Origin: CAWAND01 sp963797485
GTDB lineage: Bacteria; Chloroflexota; Anaerolineae; Anaerolineales; E44-bin32
NCBI GenBank assembly: GCA_963797485.1
Contig: CAWCPF010000002.1
Location: 558,001 to 622,000 of the forward strand
Length of the DNA stretch: 64,000 nucleotides
Direction of reading: 5' to 3'
This document shows positions 34,826 through 43,105 of this stretch, piece by piece; the first letter of the stretch is position 1; each line of letters begins with the position of its first letter. The position numbers and the translations under genes are program-made. Below the pieces are notes generated by a model that ran no database searches, was not told the DNA's origin, and was given only the letters and a program-made list of their open reading frames with translations.

Positions 34826-35306
34826 ATGGCACTTGAACCAAAGTTGGGACGGAGGCAGTTTCTGGGCTGGGCCACGTGGGCCATAGGCGGATTGATGGCG
34901 GCGGCTTACGCCATCCCCGGCGTGGCTTTTCTGATCGCCCCCGCGCTGCGAATCCGCGGCCGCCAAGAACTGGATCCCGCTCGGGTTGATCTCCAAGATC
35001 GAACTAGGCACGCCGACCCTCTTTCGGGCCACGATTGAGCGGCGAACCGGATGGATCGTCAACCAGGAGGAAATCAGCGCCTACGTGCTCACGGAGGACG
35101 GCCGCGACTACATCGCCATGTCTAACGTCTGCACGCACCTTGGCTGCCGTGTGCGCTGGGTCGATGACGAAGGCAAGTTCTTCTGCCCGTGCCACAATGG
35201 CGTGTTCGACCGCCAGGGCAACGTGCTCTCCGGCCCGCCTCCCCGCCCGTTAGACCGCTACGACGTACAGGTCCAGGGCGACGAACTCCAGATCCTTGGA
35301 GGTTGA
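34826..35306 (+). CDS. Rieske [2Fe-2S] protein of a b6f/bc-type complex, one frame break
   Basis: The Rieske subunit takes the first electron from quinol at the Qo site. N-terminus GRRQFLGWATW is Tat-like, followed by a helix that stays as the anchor. The cluster ligands are in VCTHLGCRVRW and CPCHNGVF, the two canonical boxes with the disulfide cysteines present. The frame breaks at 34951-34952, where one extra A separates APALR from AAKNWIPLGLISKIELG. Joined length is 159 residues, normal. ATG 34826 follows a GGAGAAC leader. The cytochrome b gene begins one base after its stop codon. Confidence 0.92.
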
Positions 35307-35307
35307 C

Positions 35308-35976
35308 ATGGCATCCATGGCATCCCAGGTGAGCGAGTGGCTGGACGAGCGGGTGGGTTGGAAACGCATTTGGGAACTCATCTTCCTGCGCAAGATCCCC
35401 AAGGTCAACTGGCTGTACACGCTGGGCAGTGCCACGCTGTTTGTGGCCACGAATCAGATCGTTACCGGCATCCTGCTCACGGTGTATTACGTGCCCACGC
35501 CCGACCATGCTTATGACAGCGTGCAGTACATCACGTCCCAAATCCCGGCCGGCTGGCTCATCCGCGGCCTGCATCATTGGGGGGCCAGCGCCATGGTCGT
35601 GCTGGCAGTGATCCACATGCTTCGGGTGATCGTCTACGGTTCGTACAAGTTCCCCCGCGAGATGACCTGGCTGACCGGGGTGGGTCTGCTGCTGGTGGTC
35701 CTCGGATTCGGATTTACCGGTTATCTGCTGCCTTGGGATCAAAAGGCCTATTGGGCGACCACCGTCGGAACGCGCATTGCCCAGGTCACACCCCTCGTCG
35801 GTGACTCGATCCTTCGCATGCTGCGTGGCGGGGCGGATTTGTCTGCCGTGACCCTGGCCCGCTTCTATGGCGGCCATGTCTGGTTCCTGCCCGCGGCTCT
35901 GGTCGGGCTGCTCCTCGTTCATCTCTATCTGGTCATCCGAATCGGCATCAGCGCCACGCCTGAGCCGGGAGAGTAG
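35308..35976 (+). CDS. Cytochrome b6-type subunit
   Basis: A 222-residue four-helix cytochrome b. The heme ligands are in HHWGASAMVVLAVIH (spacing 14) and HVWFLPAALVGLLLVH (spacing 15), the latter the b6-type spacing. PWDQKAYWATTV is the Qo-side PW motif. At the position where b6 and Bacillus QcrB have a Cys for the extra heme ci, this protein reads NWLYTLGSATL, with Thr, so a covalent heme ci is not expected. The split after helix D, with helices E-G in the next gene, is the b6f or Bacillus-like layout. It is preceded by GGAGG. Confidence 0.94.
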   Translation: MASMASQVSEWLDERVGWKRIWELIFLRKIPKVNWLYTLGSATLFVATNQIVTGILLTVYYVPTPDHAYDSVQYITSQIPAGWLIRGLHHWGASAMVVLAVIHMLRVIVYGSYKFPREMTWLTGVGLLLVVLGFGFTGYLLPWDQKAYWATTVGTRIAQVTPLVGDSILRMLRGGADLSAVTLARFYGGHVWFLPAALVGLLLVHLYLVIRIGISATPEPGE

Positions 35977-35979
35977 CCC

Positions 35980-38085
35980 GTGAACTCAGAAGACAAACGC
36001 CAGTATCTGGAGCAATACAAGGAAGCCAAGGCTCACGGCAAGCCGTTCTTTCCGGACGTGCTCTTCAAGGACGCCGTCATTTCGCTGGTGGTTTTCGGGG
36101 TGCTGATCGCCCTGGCCTATTTCATCGGCGCACCGCTCGAAGCCCGCGCCGACCCGGCGGACACGACTTACACGCCTCGGCCCGAGTGGTACTTCTTGTT
36201 TCTGTTCCAGCTCCTCAAGTACTTCCCCGGCCAACTCGAAGTGTTGGGGGTGATTGTCCTCCCGACCTTGGTGATTTTGGCCCTGTTCGCGCTGCCCTTT
36301 ATCGACCGTTCGCCTCGGCGGCACTTCCTGACCCGGCCGATTGTGGCCGGGGTCACCGGCTTCCTGGTCCTTGGCGTCGTCGGGCTGACGGTCCAGTCGC
36401 TGCTCTCTGCGCCCCCGCCTGGGGCCGCCTCGGCCGGTGGCGATGCTGTGGCGCAGTTGTATGCCGCCAACTGCGCGCCGTGCCACGGCGCGCAGGTCGA
36501 AGTTCAGCCTGGCACTAACCTGCACTCGATCATCGCCCAGGGCGTGCATGGGCAGGGAATGCCGGCCTGGAGCGGAGACCTGAGCACGGACGAGATTGAC
36601 GCCCTGGCGGGTTTCATCCTGTCCCCCAAGGGCAGCCAGCTCTTCACCGACAATTGCGCCCGGTGCCACAGCGTGTCGGACCTGGTGTCCGGCGACCCGG
36701 CACAGCTCAGGGACGCCTTGGTCAACTCGGCCGCGTTTACCCCGCACGCCTCACTGGATGTGCCTGACTTCAGCCAAACGCTGAATTCTGAAGACCGCAC
36801 CGCCCTGCTGAATTTCCTGATCGCCCCCGACGGCCAGCGATTGTTCAGCGTCGATTGCTCGGGGTGTCACGGACGCTCGGTGGCGTACTCGGGCACAGAG
36901 GCCGACTTGAAAAACATCATTTCCAACGGTGGCATGCACCTGCAAATGCCCCCCTGGAAGGGCCGGCTCCCGGATTTGGACGTCGATCTTCTGGCCAGCT
37001 ACGTGGTCGATCCGCAAAGCGCGCCCAGCGCCCAGCCCTTGTTCCAGCAGTACTGTTCAGACTGCCATGGTGATCTGGTGCCGACGGCGACAGATACCGC
37101 CGCGGCGCGGCAGATCATCCTGCAGGGTGGGCCGCATCAGACCATGCCGGTCTGGGGAACTGTTCTGACCAGCCAGCAGATCGACGCCCTGGTTGCCTAC
37201 ACCCTGCAGGCTGCCAAGGGTACCGGGCCAGATGTCGGGCGCCAGCTCTTTGCCGACAATTGCGCCCAGTGCCACGGGGACTTCGGCGAGGGCGGTCCCA
37301 ACCCGACCCGCGCCGGGGATATCATCGCCCCCATCAGCTCGGCGGAGTTCCTCAAGACGCGCGACGACACGACCCTGCAGGCGATCATCTCCCAGGGCCA
37401 GCCGAACTTCGGGATGTCGTCCTTCGGATCAGCGTATGGCGGGCCGCTGGACGACGATCAGATCAGCTCGATCGTGGCCTTTATCCGCACCTGGGAGAGC
37501 AACCCCCCGGTCGAGCTGCCCCCGGAGGCCGCCTCCGGCGCCGTGGCCCTCGACGGCCAGCAGATTTACCAGAACCTGTGCTCGCAGTGTCATGGCGCTC
37601 AAGGCCAGGGGGGCGTTGGGACCGCATTGGCCGACCCCACCGTCCAATCCAGTCAGACCGACCAGCAGTTGTTCGACTCCATCAATCTGGGCCACAAACA
37701 GACCGCCATGATTGGCTGGGGCGAACTGCTGACGTCCACGCAGATCCAGCAGCTGGTGACCTTCATTCGTTCTCTCCCGGCGGTCGCTCCGGGAACGACG
37801 CCGCAGTCTTCTTTCCAACGCGATGTGGCGCCAGTCCTTGCCGACCGGTGCTCCATCTGCCATGGGTCTGATGGCGGGTGGGACGCAAGCAGCTACACGA
37901 GCATCATGACGTCCGGCGACCATGGTCCGGTGGTCATCTCCGGTGACCCGGAGGGCAGCCTGCTGGTGCAGAAGCTCTTGGGACAGCAGACGGTGGGCAA
38001 CTCGATGCCCCCCTTGACCCAACTCCCGGACTCGGTGATCCAGCCCATCATCGACTGGATCGCCGCCGGCGCGCCTGACAACTAG
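35980..38085 (+). CDS. Cytochrome bc complex subunit IV fused to seven c-type heme domains
   Basis: A 701-residue protein. Residues 1-142 form subunit IV, with three helices and the Qo motif PEWYFLF at 68-74. From residue 150 there are seven CXXCH motifs at 165, 226, 293, 359, 428, 534 and 624, each within a small cytochrome c domain with later Met candidates (GMPAW, QMPPW, TMPVW). The last domain ends WIAAGAPDN, like the two upstream cytochromes. Fusion of subunit IV to one or two c domains is known (Bacillus QcrC); seven is far more. GTG 35980 lies four bases after the cytochrome b stop. It likely wires the quinol oxidase directly to a heme chain on the outer side. Confidence 0.9.
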   Translation: MNSEDKRQYLEQYKEAKAHGKPFFPDVLFKDAVISLVVFGVLIALAYFIGAPLEARADPADTTYTPRPEWYFLFLFQLLKYFPGQLEVLGVIVLPTLVILALFALPFIDRSPRRHFLTRPIVAGVTGFLVLGVVGLTVQSLLSAPPPGAASAGGDAVAQLYAANCAPCHGAQVEVQPGTNLHSIIAQGVHGQGMPAWSGDLSTDEIDALAGFILSPKGSQLFTDNCARCHSVSDLVSGDPAQLRDALVNSAAFTPHASLDVPDFSQTLNSEDRTALLNFLIAPDGQRLFSVDCSGCHGRSVAYSGTEADLKNIISNGGMHLQMPPWKGRLPDLDVDLLASYVVDPQSAPSAQPLFQQYCSDCHGDLVPTATDTAAARQIILQGGPHQTMPVWGTVLTSQQIDALVAYTLQAAKGTGPDVGRQLFADNCAQCHGDFGEGGPNPTRAGDIIAPISSAEFLKTRDDTTLQAIISQGQPNFGMSSFGSAYGGPLDDDQISSIVAFIRTWESNPPVELPPEAASGAVALDGQQIYQNLCSQCHGAQGQGGVGTALADPTVQSSQTDQQLFDSINLGHKQTAMIGWGELLTSTQIQQLVTFIRSLPAVAPGTTPQSSFQRDVAPVLADRCSICHGSDGGWDASSYTSIMTSGDHGPVVISGDPEGSLLVQKLLGQQTVGNSMPPLTQLPDSVIQPIIDWIAAGAPDN

Positions 38086-38124
38086 GGATGGGTCAAACCG
38101 GAGGGCGACTCCCGCCATGAGCCC

Positions 38125-39613
38125 GTGACCACCGTGACCAAGCATTCTGCAGGGCGACTACCTTCATCACTGCGCGTGAAGGTCGCTCTGGGCGTGGCCC
38201 TGCCGCTGCTCCTGATTCTCATCGGGCTTTCGGTCCTCAGCTACTGGCGAGCCAATTACCTGATGCAGGAGCAGATCGGCGCCGGAGTCGAAGAGCTCGG
38301 ACAGGTCACGCTCGGGAGTCTCCGGCACGCCATGGTGCGCGATGACCAGGCGGTGCTGCTCGAGATCCTGGCCGATGTCCGCAAAAAGAATGTCCAGCGC
38401 GTCGAAATCATCGGCGTCAACGGAGACGTTGCCGCAGCCAGCGATCCTGGGCTTGTCGGCCAGGTGCGGTCTCAGTCCGACATAGGCTGCAGTGTCTGCC
38501 ACCAGATCCCCGCCGGCCAGCGCCCGCTGACCGCCAGATTGCAGCAGAACCCCGGCGTGCTGAGGGTTACGTCGCCCATCCCAAATGAGGCTGAATGCAC
38601 CCCCTGCCACGGGACGCAGGTCACCCACCTGGGCATGCTGCTGATCGACATATCGATTGGCAGTACCCAGGCTCGCTTGCTGGGCGATCTCAAGCTCAAC
38701 CTCGGCATCTCGGTGCTGGCGACGATGGTCGTCAGTCTGGCGGTGTTCGGCCTGACGCACCGCTTGGTCGTTGGGCGCATCGAGCGTTTCGAAGAACCCT
38801 TAACCCAATTCGCAGCCGGCGACTTCAACGCCCGCCTTCCGGAGCGACAGCGCGGCGCCGACGAGCTGGATCGCCTGGCAAAGACCTTCAATCAAATGGC
38901 CGATAACCTCCTCCGGCTCACGCGCGAGACCGAGCTGCGCGGCCAGGTCCGGCAGCAAGCCATCACGGAGGAGCGCGAGCGGATTGCCCGCGAGCTCCAC
39001 GACGGCCTGGCTCAGCTCTTGGGCTATGTCAACACCAAGGTGACCGCCGTGCGCTTGCTTCTGAAGAACCGGCAGTCTAAGGCGGCTCAGGAGCAGCTGG
39101 AGCAGCTGTCCGAGGCCCTCACGCGCGCTCTCTTCACCGATGTACGCGAGGCGATCGTGGGCCTGAAGATGGCCAGCCAATCGGGGCAGGGCCTGGCCAC
39201 CGCTATCCAGGGGTACGTCGAGCAATTTCAGCGACTGGCTGACCTGGAGGTGGATGTGCACATCGAACCCTCGGCCGCGGCCGTCAGCATGCCGGCCGAG
39301 ACCGAGCTCCAATTGATACGCATCCTCCAAGAGTTCTGTCCAACGCCCGCAAGCACGCCACCGCGACGCAGGCATCGGTGGAGCTGCGGGTCTGCGAGGG
39401 CGCGGTCGAAAATGACGATCCACGACAACGGCCAGGGGTTCGACCCAGCCTGCCCGCCCGAACTCGGTGCACTTTGGCCTGAGCAACATGCGCGACCGGG
39501 CGGCCGAAATCGGCGGGACACTGGAACTCGTCAGCGCGCCCGGACAGGGCACTCAGGTTGTCGTGACCGTGGATTTGAAGGCCCATCAGCATGATGCAGG
39601 AGGTTTGCCATGA
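38125..39613 (+). CDS. Sensor histidine kinase with two CXXCH heme motifs in its sensor domain, three frame breaks
   Basis: A NarL/DesK-type kinase, about 495 residues when joined. Helix 1 (19-40), an outer sensor with CSVCH at 122-126 and CTPCH at 158-162, helix 2 (191-212), HAMP, then HisKA_3 with the phospho-His in RIARELHDGLAQ (His292). The ATPase needs three corrections: a missing G at 39333, an extra A at 39409-39412 and an extra G at 39466. These recover VLSNARKHATATQ, MTIHDNGQGFDP and HFGLSNMRDRAAEIGGTLEL in order. The stop at 39611-39613 overlaps the next start. It sits 39 bases after the heptaheme gene and probably senses redox or a ligand such as NO or oxygen through its hemes. Confidence 0.87.
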
Positions 39614-40281
39614 CGCGCGTCATAGTGGCTGACGATCACTCGCTCTTCCGGGACGGTATCGTCAGCATGCTGCAGGCCGGCGGCTTCGATGTCGTCGGGC
39701 AGGCGGGAAACGGACATGACACGCTCGAGGCCATTCGCCGCCTCATGCCGGACCTGGTGCTCATGGACCTGCAAATGCCCAAGATGGACGGCCTGGAGGC
39801 GCTCAAGCGGATCACGGCGGAGTTCCCGGCCGTGAAGGTGGTCATCCTGACGGTGTCGGACGACGATGACGACCTGCTGGCCGCCATCCAGGCCGGGGCG
39901 AGCGGCTACCTGCTCAAGGATCTCGACTCCGAGGAGTTTCTCGACCTGCTCGCCGGCCTGCAGCGCGGCGAAGCTCCCATGACCCGCAAGACGGCCAGCC
40001 GGCTCATGCGCCGCCTGTCGGCGGCTTCGGGATCCGAGACCACGCTGTCTGAGCTGTCGGAGCGCGAGTTGGATGTCCTCGCCCTGGTTACACACGGGCT
40101 TCCCAACAAGGCCGTGGCCGAGCGCTTATCCATCAGCGAGAACACCGTCAAGTACCACATGAAGAACATCCTTCAAAAGCTCGAGGTGCGGAACCGAACC
40201 GAAGCGGTGAGCCACGCGGTCAAGCACGGGTTGGTAGAAAAGGCGGCCCTGGCGGATTCGACCAGCGAGACTGAGCCCTAG
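39610..40281 (+). CDS. NarL/FixJ-type response regulator
   Basis: A 223-residue regulator. The receiver has VIVADDHSLFRDG (acidic pair), the phospho-Asp in PDLVLMDLQMPKMDG, and Lys in GYLLKDLDSEEF. The LuxR-type helix-turn-helix has LSERELDVLALVTHGLPNKA and RLSISENTVKYHMKNIL. The ATG overlaps the kinase stop and has a strong AGGAGG site, so the two are a cognate pair. Likely targets are the cytochrome cluster or the ccm operon; no binding site is identified. Confidence 0.94.
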   Translation: MTRVIVADDHSLFRDGIVSMLQAGGFDVVGQAGNGHDTLEAIRRLMPDLVLMDLQMPKMDGLEALKRITAEFPAVKVVILTVSDDDDDLLAAIQAGASGYLLKDLDSEEFLDLLAGLQRGEAPMTRKTASRLMRRLSAASGSETTLSELSERELDVLALVTHGLPNKAVAERLSISENTVKYHMKNILQKLEVRNRTEAVSHAVKHGLVEKAALADSTSETEP

Positions 40282-40433
40282 GCGGCCCCGGGCCACACGC
40301 TCGTGGTGCCGGATGCGCCCTGATGCCGCCAGCATGGACGCGGGGCCACAATTCGATCCAAGGTTGCGCTGTCGTTGCGGCTTGGCACATGGTTTGATAC
40401 GAGGGGTTCTAGATTGAAGCACTGGGGAAACGC

Positions 40434-40781
40434 ATGCATCCGATGAAAGTGATCGTCCTGGCAGGCCATTCGCTGCTGGCCGAGGGGACCGCCAACTGGC
40501 TTCGGCAGCACCCCAATCGCGTGCAGGTCCAGATGATCGATCCGGTGATCGAGGATCTGGTCGATCAGACCGTCTCAGCTCGACCGGCCGTCATCATCAT
40601 GGACACCTGCGATCCCGATCTCGGCCACTCCAATTGCCTTTGCCACATCCTGCGGGATCTGCCGGATGTCAAGGTCCTGCTGCTCGACACCCTGCACTCC
40701 CGCATCCAGGTAGTCTCGACAAGTCTCCACAAAGCGGCCGAAATGCGGGACCTGATCGACCTGATCGTCAACCCAACCTAG
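40434..40781 (+). CDS. Receiver-like orphan protein without output domain
   Basis: A 115-residue protein. It follows the outline of a receiver domain: beta-1 MKVIVLAGHSLLAEG aligns with the regulator's VIVADDHSLFRDG, and beta-3 AVIIMDTCDPDL keeps an Asp at the phosphorylation position. The acidic pair is replaced by AG, the loop has Cys residues (CDPDLGHSNCLCH), and the Lys is not evident. It has no helix-turn-helix. It may be an atypical receiver or a paralogue of the upstream regulator. Start may be ATG 40443 rather than 40434. A 150-base gap precedes it. Confidence 0.65.
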   Translation: MHPMKVIVLAGHSLLAEGTANWLRQHPNRVQVQMIDPVIEDLVDQTVSARPAVIIMDTCDPDLGHSNCLCHILRDLPDVKVLLLDTLHSRIQVVSTSLHKAAEMRDLIDLIVNPT

Positions 40782-40853
40782 ACGCGCGACTTCCCAGATT
40801 TCTTATCGGCACCTTGGGTGCGGCCCGAGGCGGGTTACGCCGCCCAACTCGCA

Positions 40854-41804
40854 CTAACGCCGCAGTCTCGTTCCGCAGTTGCGACAGAACAGATCGGTGA
40901 CCTCGGCCAATTCCCCGCACTGGTGGCAGTACACGTTGTCCAATGCCTTGGCCATTCGCCCCGGCGCGTCCCCGGCAGGCCTTCTTGACCTTCGCGGATG
41001 GACCCTGGGGGACCGCGCTGGCGTTCGCCAAACACGAACGTAGAGCACGAGCACCACAACCAGGGCAACCCCCGCCAGGCCAAGTGCGCCCCACAGCAGC
41101 AGTTGGCGCGGGTCCGGTGCGGCGCCCACTGTCGCCTGCGGCTGGCTCAACGCCGTCGGCTGCGGCAAGCTATCCACGGTCAGGCTGTCGGTCGATTTGG
41201 TGTAACTGACGGACAGTGTCGGCTGATCTTCTGGCCCAACAGGGCCCAAATCGACGTTCTGGTACGCCAGCCCATAGTCCCCAATCTGTTGTCCGGAAGA
41301 GGCCGGGGTGAGATTTAAACCGGCGATGCCCGGTGCAACCTGGATCTGGGCAGTCAACGCGGCGATCGACAGACCCCCCGGCCAGACAAACGTGTAACTC
41401 CGCTTGGATCCATCGACGGTGAGGTCCTGGTAGAACTCGACCCACACAAGCTGGCTGGAGGCCTGCAGGCGGATCTGAGTGTGCCCATTGACCTGCTCGG
41501 TCGAATAGGTTAAATCGACCAGATTGCCATCCGGACCGGACTGTGCCACGGCGAAGGGTTGGGCCACACCCTCCGGCAGTGGCAGGCTGACGTCGGCCGG
41601 AAAAACCGTCGTTGCCGGCAGGTTGGCGTGATAGATGACCAACATGGCCTGCCGGTCGAACTCGGGCCAAAAGGCGACTTCGAGGCTGTCGAATTGGGCC
41701 TGCCCTTGCGCGAAGGCGACCGGTTGAGCCATGGCCGCGCCGGTGCTCGCGAGCAGGATCAAGGCGGAAACTACCCGCCCGGCAAATCGCCCTTCAAACC
41801 CCAT
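40854..41804 (-). CDS. Exported beta-rich protein with membrane helix and cytoplasmic zinc ribbon, unknown function
   Basis: A 316-residue protein of no named family. Signal peptide GRVVSALILLASTGAAMAQ, then about 220 beta-rich residues outside, one membrane helix (LLLWGALGLAGVALVVVLVL), a basic Pro/Arg stretch, and a C-terminal zinc ribbon, YCHQCG and FCRNCG. The layout (beta domain, helix, short inside tail) resembles the C-terminal half of the diheme lipoprotein in the ccm operon, and the zinc ribbon recalls the ccm zinc-ribbon protein. ATG 41804 is chosen for its signal peptide; the longer upstream frame lacks one. It is convergent with the receiver-like gene. Confidence 0.7.
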   Translation of the reverse strand: MGFEGRFAGRVVSALILLASTGAAMAQPVAFAQGQAQFDSLEVAFWPEFDRQAMLVIYHANLPATTVFPADVSLPLPEGVAQPFAVAQSGPDGNLVDLTYSTEQVNGHTQIRLQASSQLVWVEFYQDLTVDGSKRSYTFVWPGGLSIAALTAQIQVAPGIAGLNLTPASSGQQIGDYGLAYQNVDLGPVGPEDQPTLSVSYTKSTDSLTVDSLPQPTALSQPQATVGAAPDPRQLLLWGALGLAGVALVVVLVLYVRVWRTPARSPRVHPRRSRRPAGDAPGRMAKALDNVYCHQCGELAEVTDLFCRNCGTRLRR

Positions 41805-41934
41805 GGTGGACAACCTCTTCGATCCAGCCTTCGCTCGGAGGAGGGAGTGCGTGGGCTGAAGAGTCCATTCTACTTTTGAACCAAGCCCCCAGCAATCATC
41901 GCCCCCGCTCCCCGGCGAACAGGGGACCAGCCGG

Positions 41935-41940
41935 TATAAT
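41935..41940 (+). promoter_or_regulatory. TATAAT only ten bases before the RNase D start
   Basis: A perfect -10 hexamer ends ten bases before ATG 41950, and no ribosome site lies between. The transcript would begin at or near the A of the ATG, which suggests a leaderless message. Confidence 0.5.
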
Positions 41941-41949
41941 CGTCGCCTC

Positions 41950-43081
41950 ATGAGCGCACCCAGTTTGCCCAAACCCCGCCTGATCCAGGACTTGCAAGAG
42001 CTCGCCAACATTTCCCGGCTCCTGGAATCCCAGCCCCGGGTGGCCGTCGATACGGAGTTCAACAGCCTGTACGCCTACCGCGAACAGGTCTGTCTGCTGC
42101 AGTTCTCGATCCCTGGCGAGGATGTCCTGGTAGACCCGCTGGCGGTGGAAGATTTGAGTCCCTTGGCGAGCTTGTTCGCAGATTCGGCCGTCGAGAAAGT
42201 GCTTCACGCCGCCGAATACGATGTGATGTGCCTGAAGCGCGATTTCGGTTTTTCGTTCGATGCCTTGTTCGACACCTACCATGCATCTCGCATTCTGGGT
42301 TGGCCCCGGCCCGGCCTGGGGAACATCCTCGAAGATGTCTTTGGCATCAAGCTCGACAAGCGCTTTCAAAGAGCGAACTGGGGTCGGCGGCCGCTCGATC
42401 TCGGACATGCTCGACTATGCGCGCCTGGACACACACTATCTGCTTGGCATGCGCGATCGCCTGGCCAGCGAGCTTCAATCCGGGGGGCATTGGGAGGAAG
42501 CCGACGAGCTGTTCAAGCTCCTGAATGACACGCCACCGGCGCAAAGCGCATTCGATCCCGACGGATACTGGAGCATGAGCCAGGCTCACCACCTTGGCGG
42601 ACGTCAGGCAGCCCTCCTGCGCGAGCTGTATCTTTGGCGAGAGGACCAGGCAGCCAAGCAGGACCGGCCGCCATTCAAGGTGATGGGGGATGCCGAGCTG
42701 GTGGCCATCGCCGTAGCCAATCCGGGTGATCCGGACCAACTGCGAGCCATTCGAGGCATCTCGCCCCGTCAGGCAGACCGATACGGCCAAGCTGTGATGC
42801 AGGCCCTGGTCCAGGGCCGCGGGGCCCCCGTCCCGAGGCGACCGGCACCGAAACGCACGGATCAACCCACCCGCGAACGCTTCGAAGCACTACGCGACTG
42901 GCGGAAAGTGGTTGCCCAGAAGCGCGGCGTCGATTCGGATGTGATCCTGCCGCGTGAGTTCTTGTGGGCGATCGCACGCGCTCAACCGCGGTCCAAAGCC
43001 GATCTCAGCCGCGTCCTGGATCGCCTGCCATGGAGGTGCGAGGCCTACGGGCAGGCCATCCTTGAGGTACTCGGCGCTTGA
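41950..43081 (+). CDS. rnd: Ribonuclease D-like 3'-5' exonuclease, one frame break
   Basis: A DEDD exonuclease with an HRDC domain, about 376 residues joined. Exo I has VAVDTEFNSLYAYR, Exo II VLHAAEYDVMCLKRDFG and Exo III DYARLDTHYLLGMRDRL. The HRDC-type part has LFKLL, LRAIRGISPRQADRYG and, near the end, QPRSKADLSRVLDRLP. The frame breaks at 42394-42400, between NWGRRPL and SDMLDYARLD; removal of one base joins them. Acts in tRNA 3' trimming or RNA turnover. The start has no ribosome site but has a close -10. The MBL gene follows 24 bases later. Confidence 0.9.
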
Positions 43082-43105
43082 GGTGACAGATACAGTGAGG
43101 CGACC

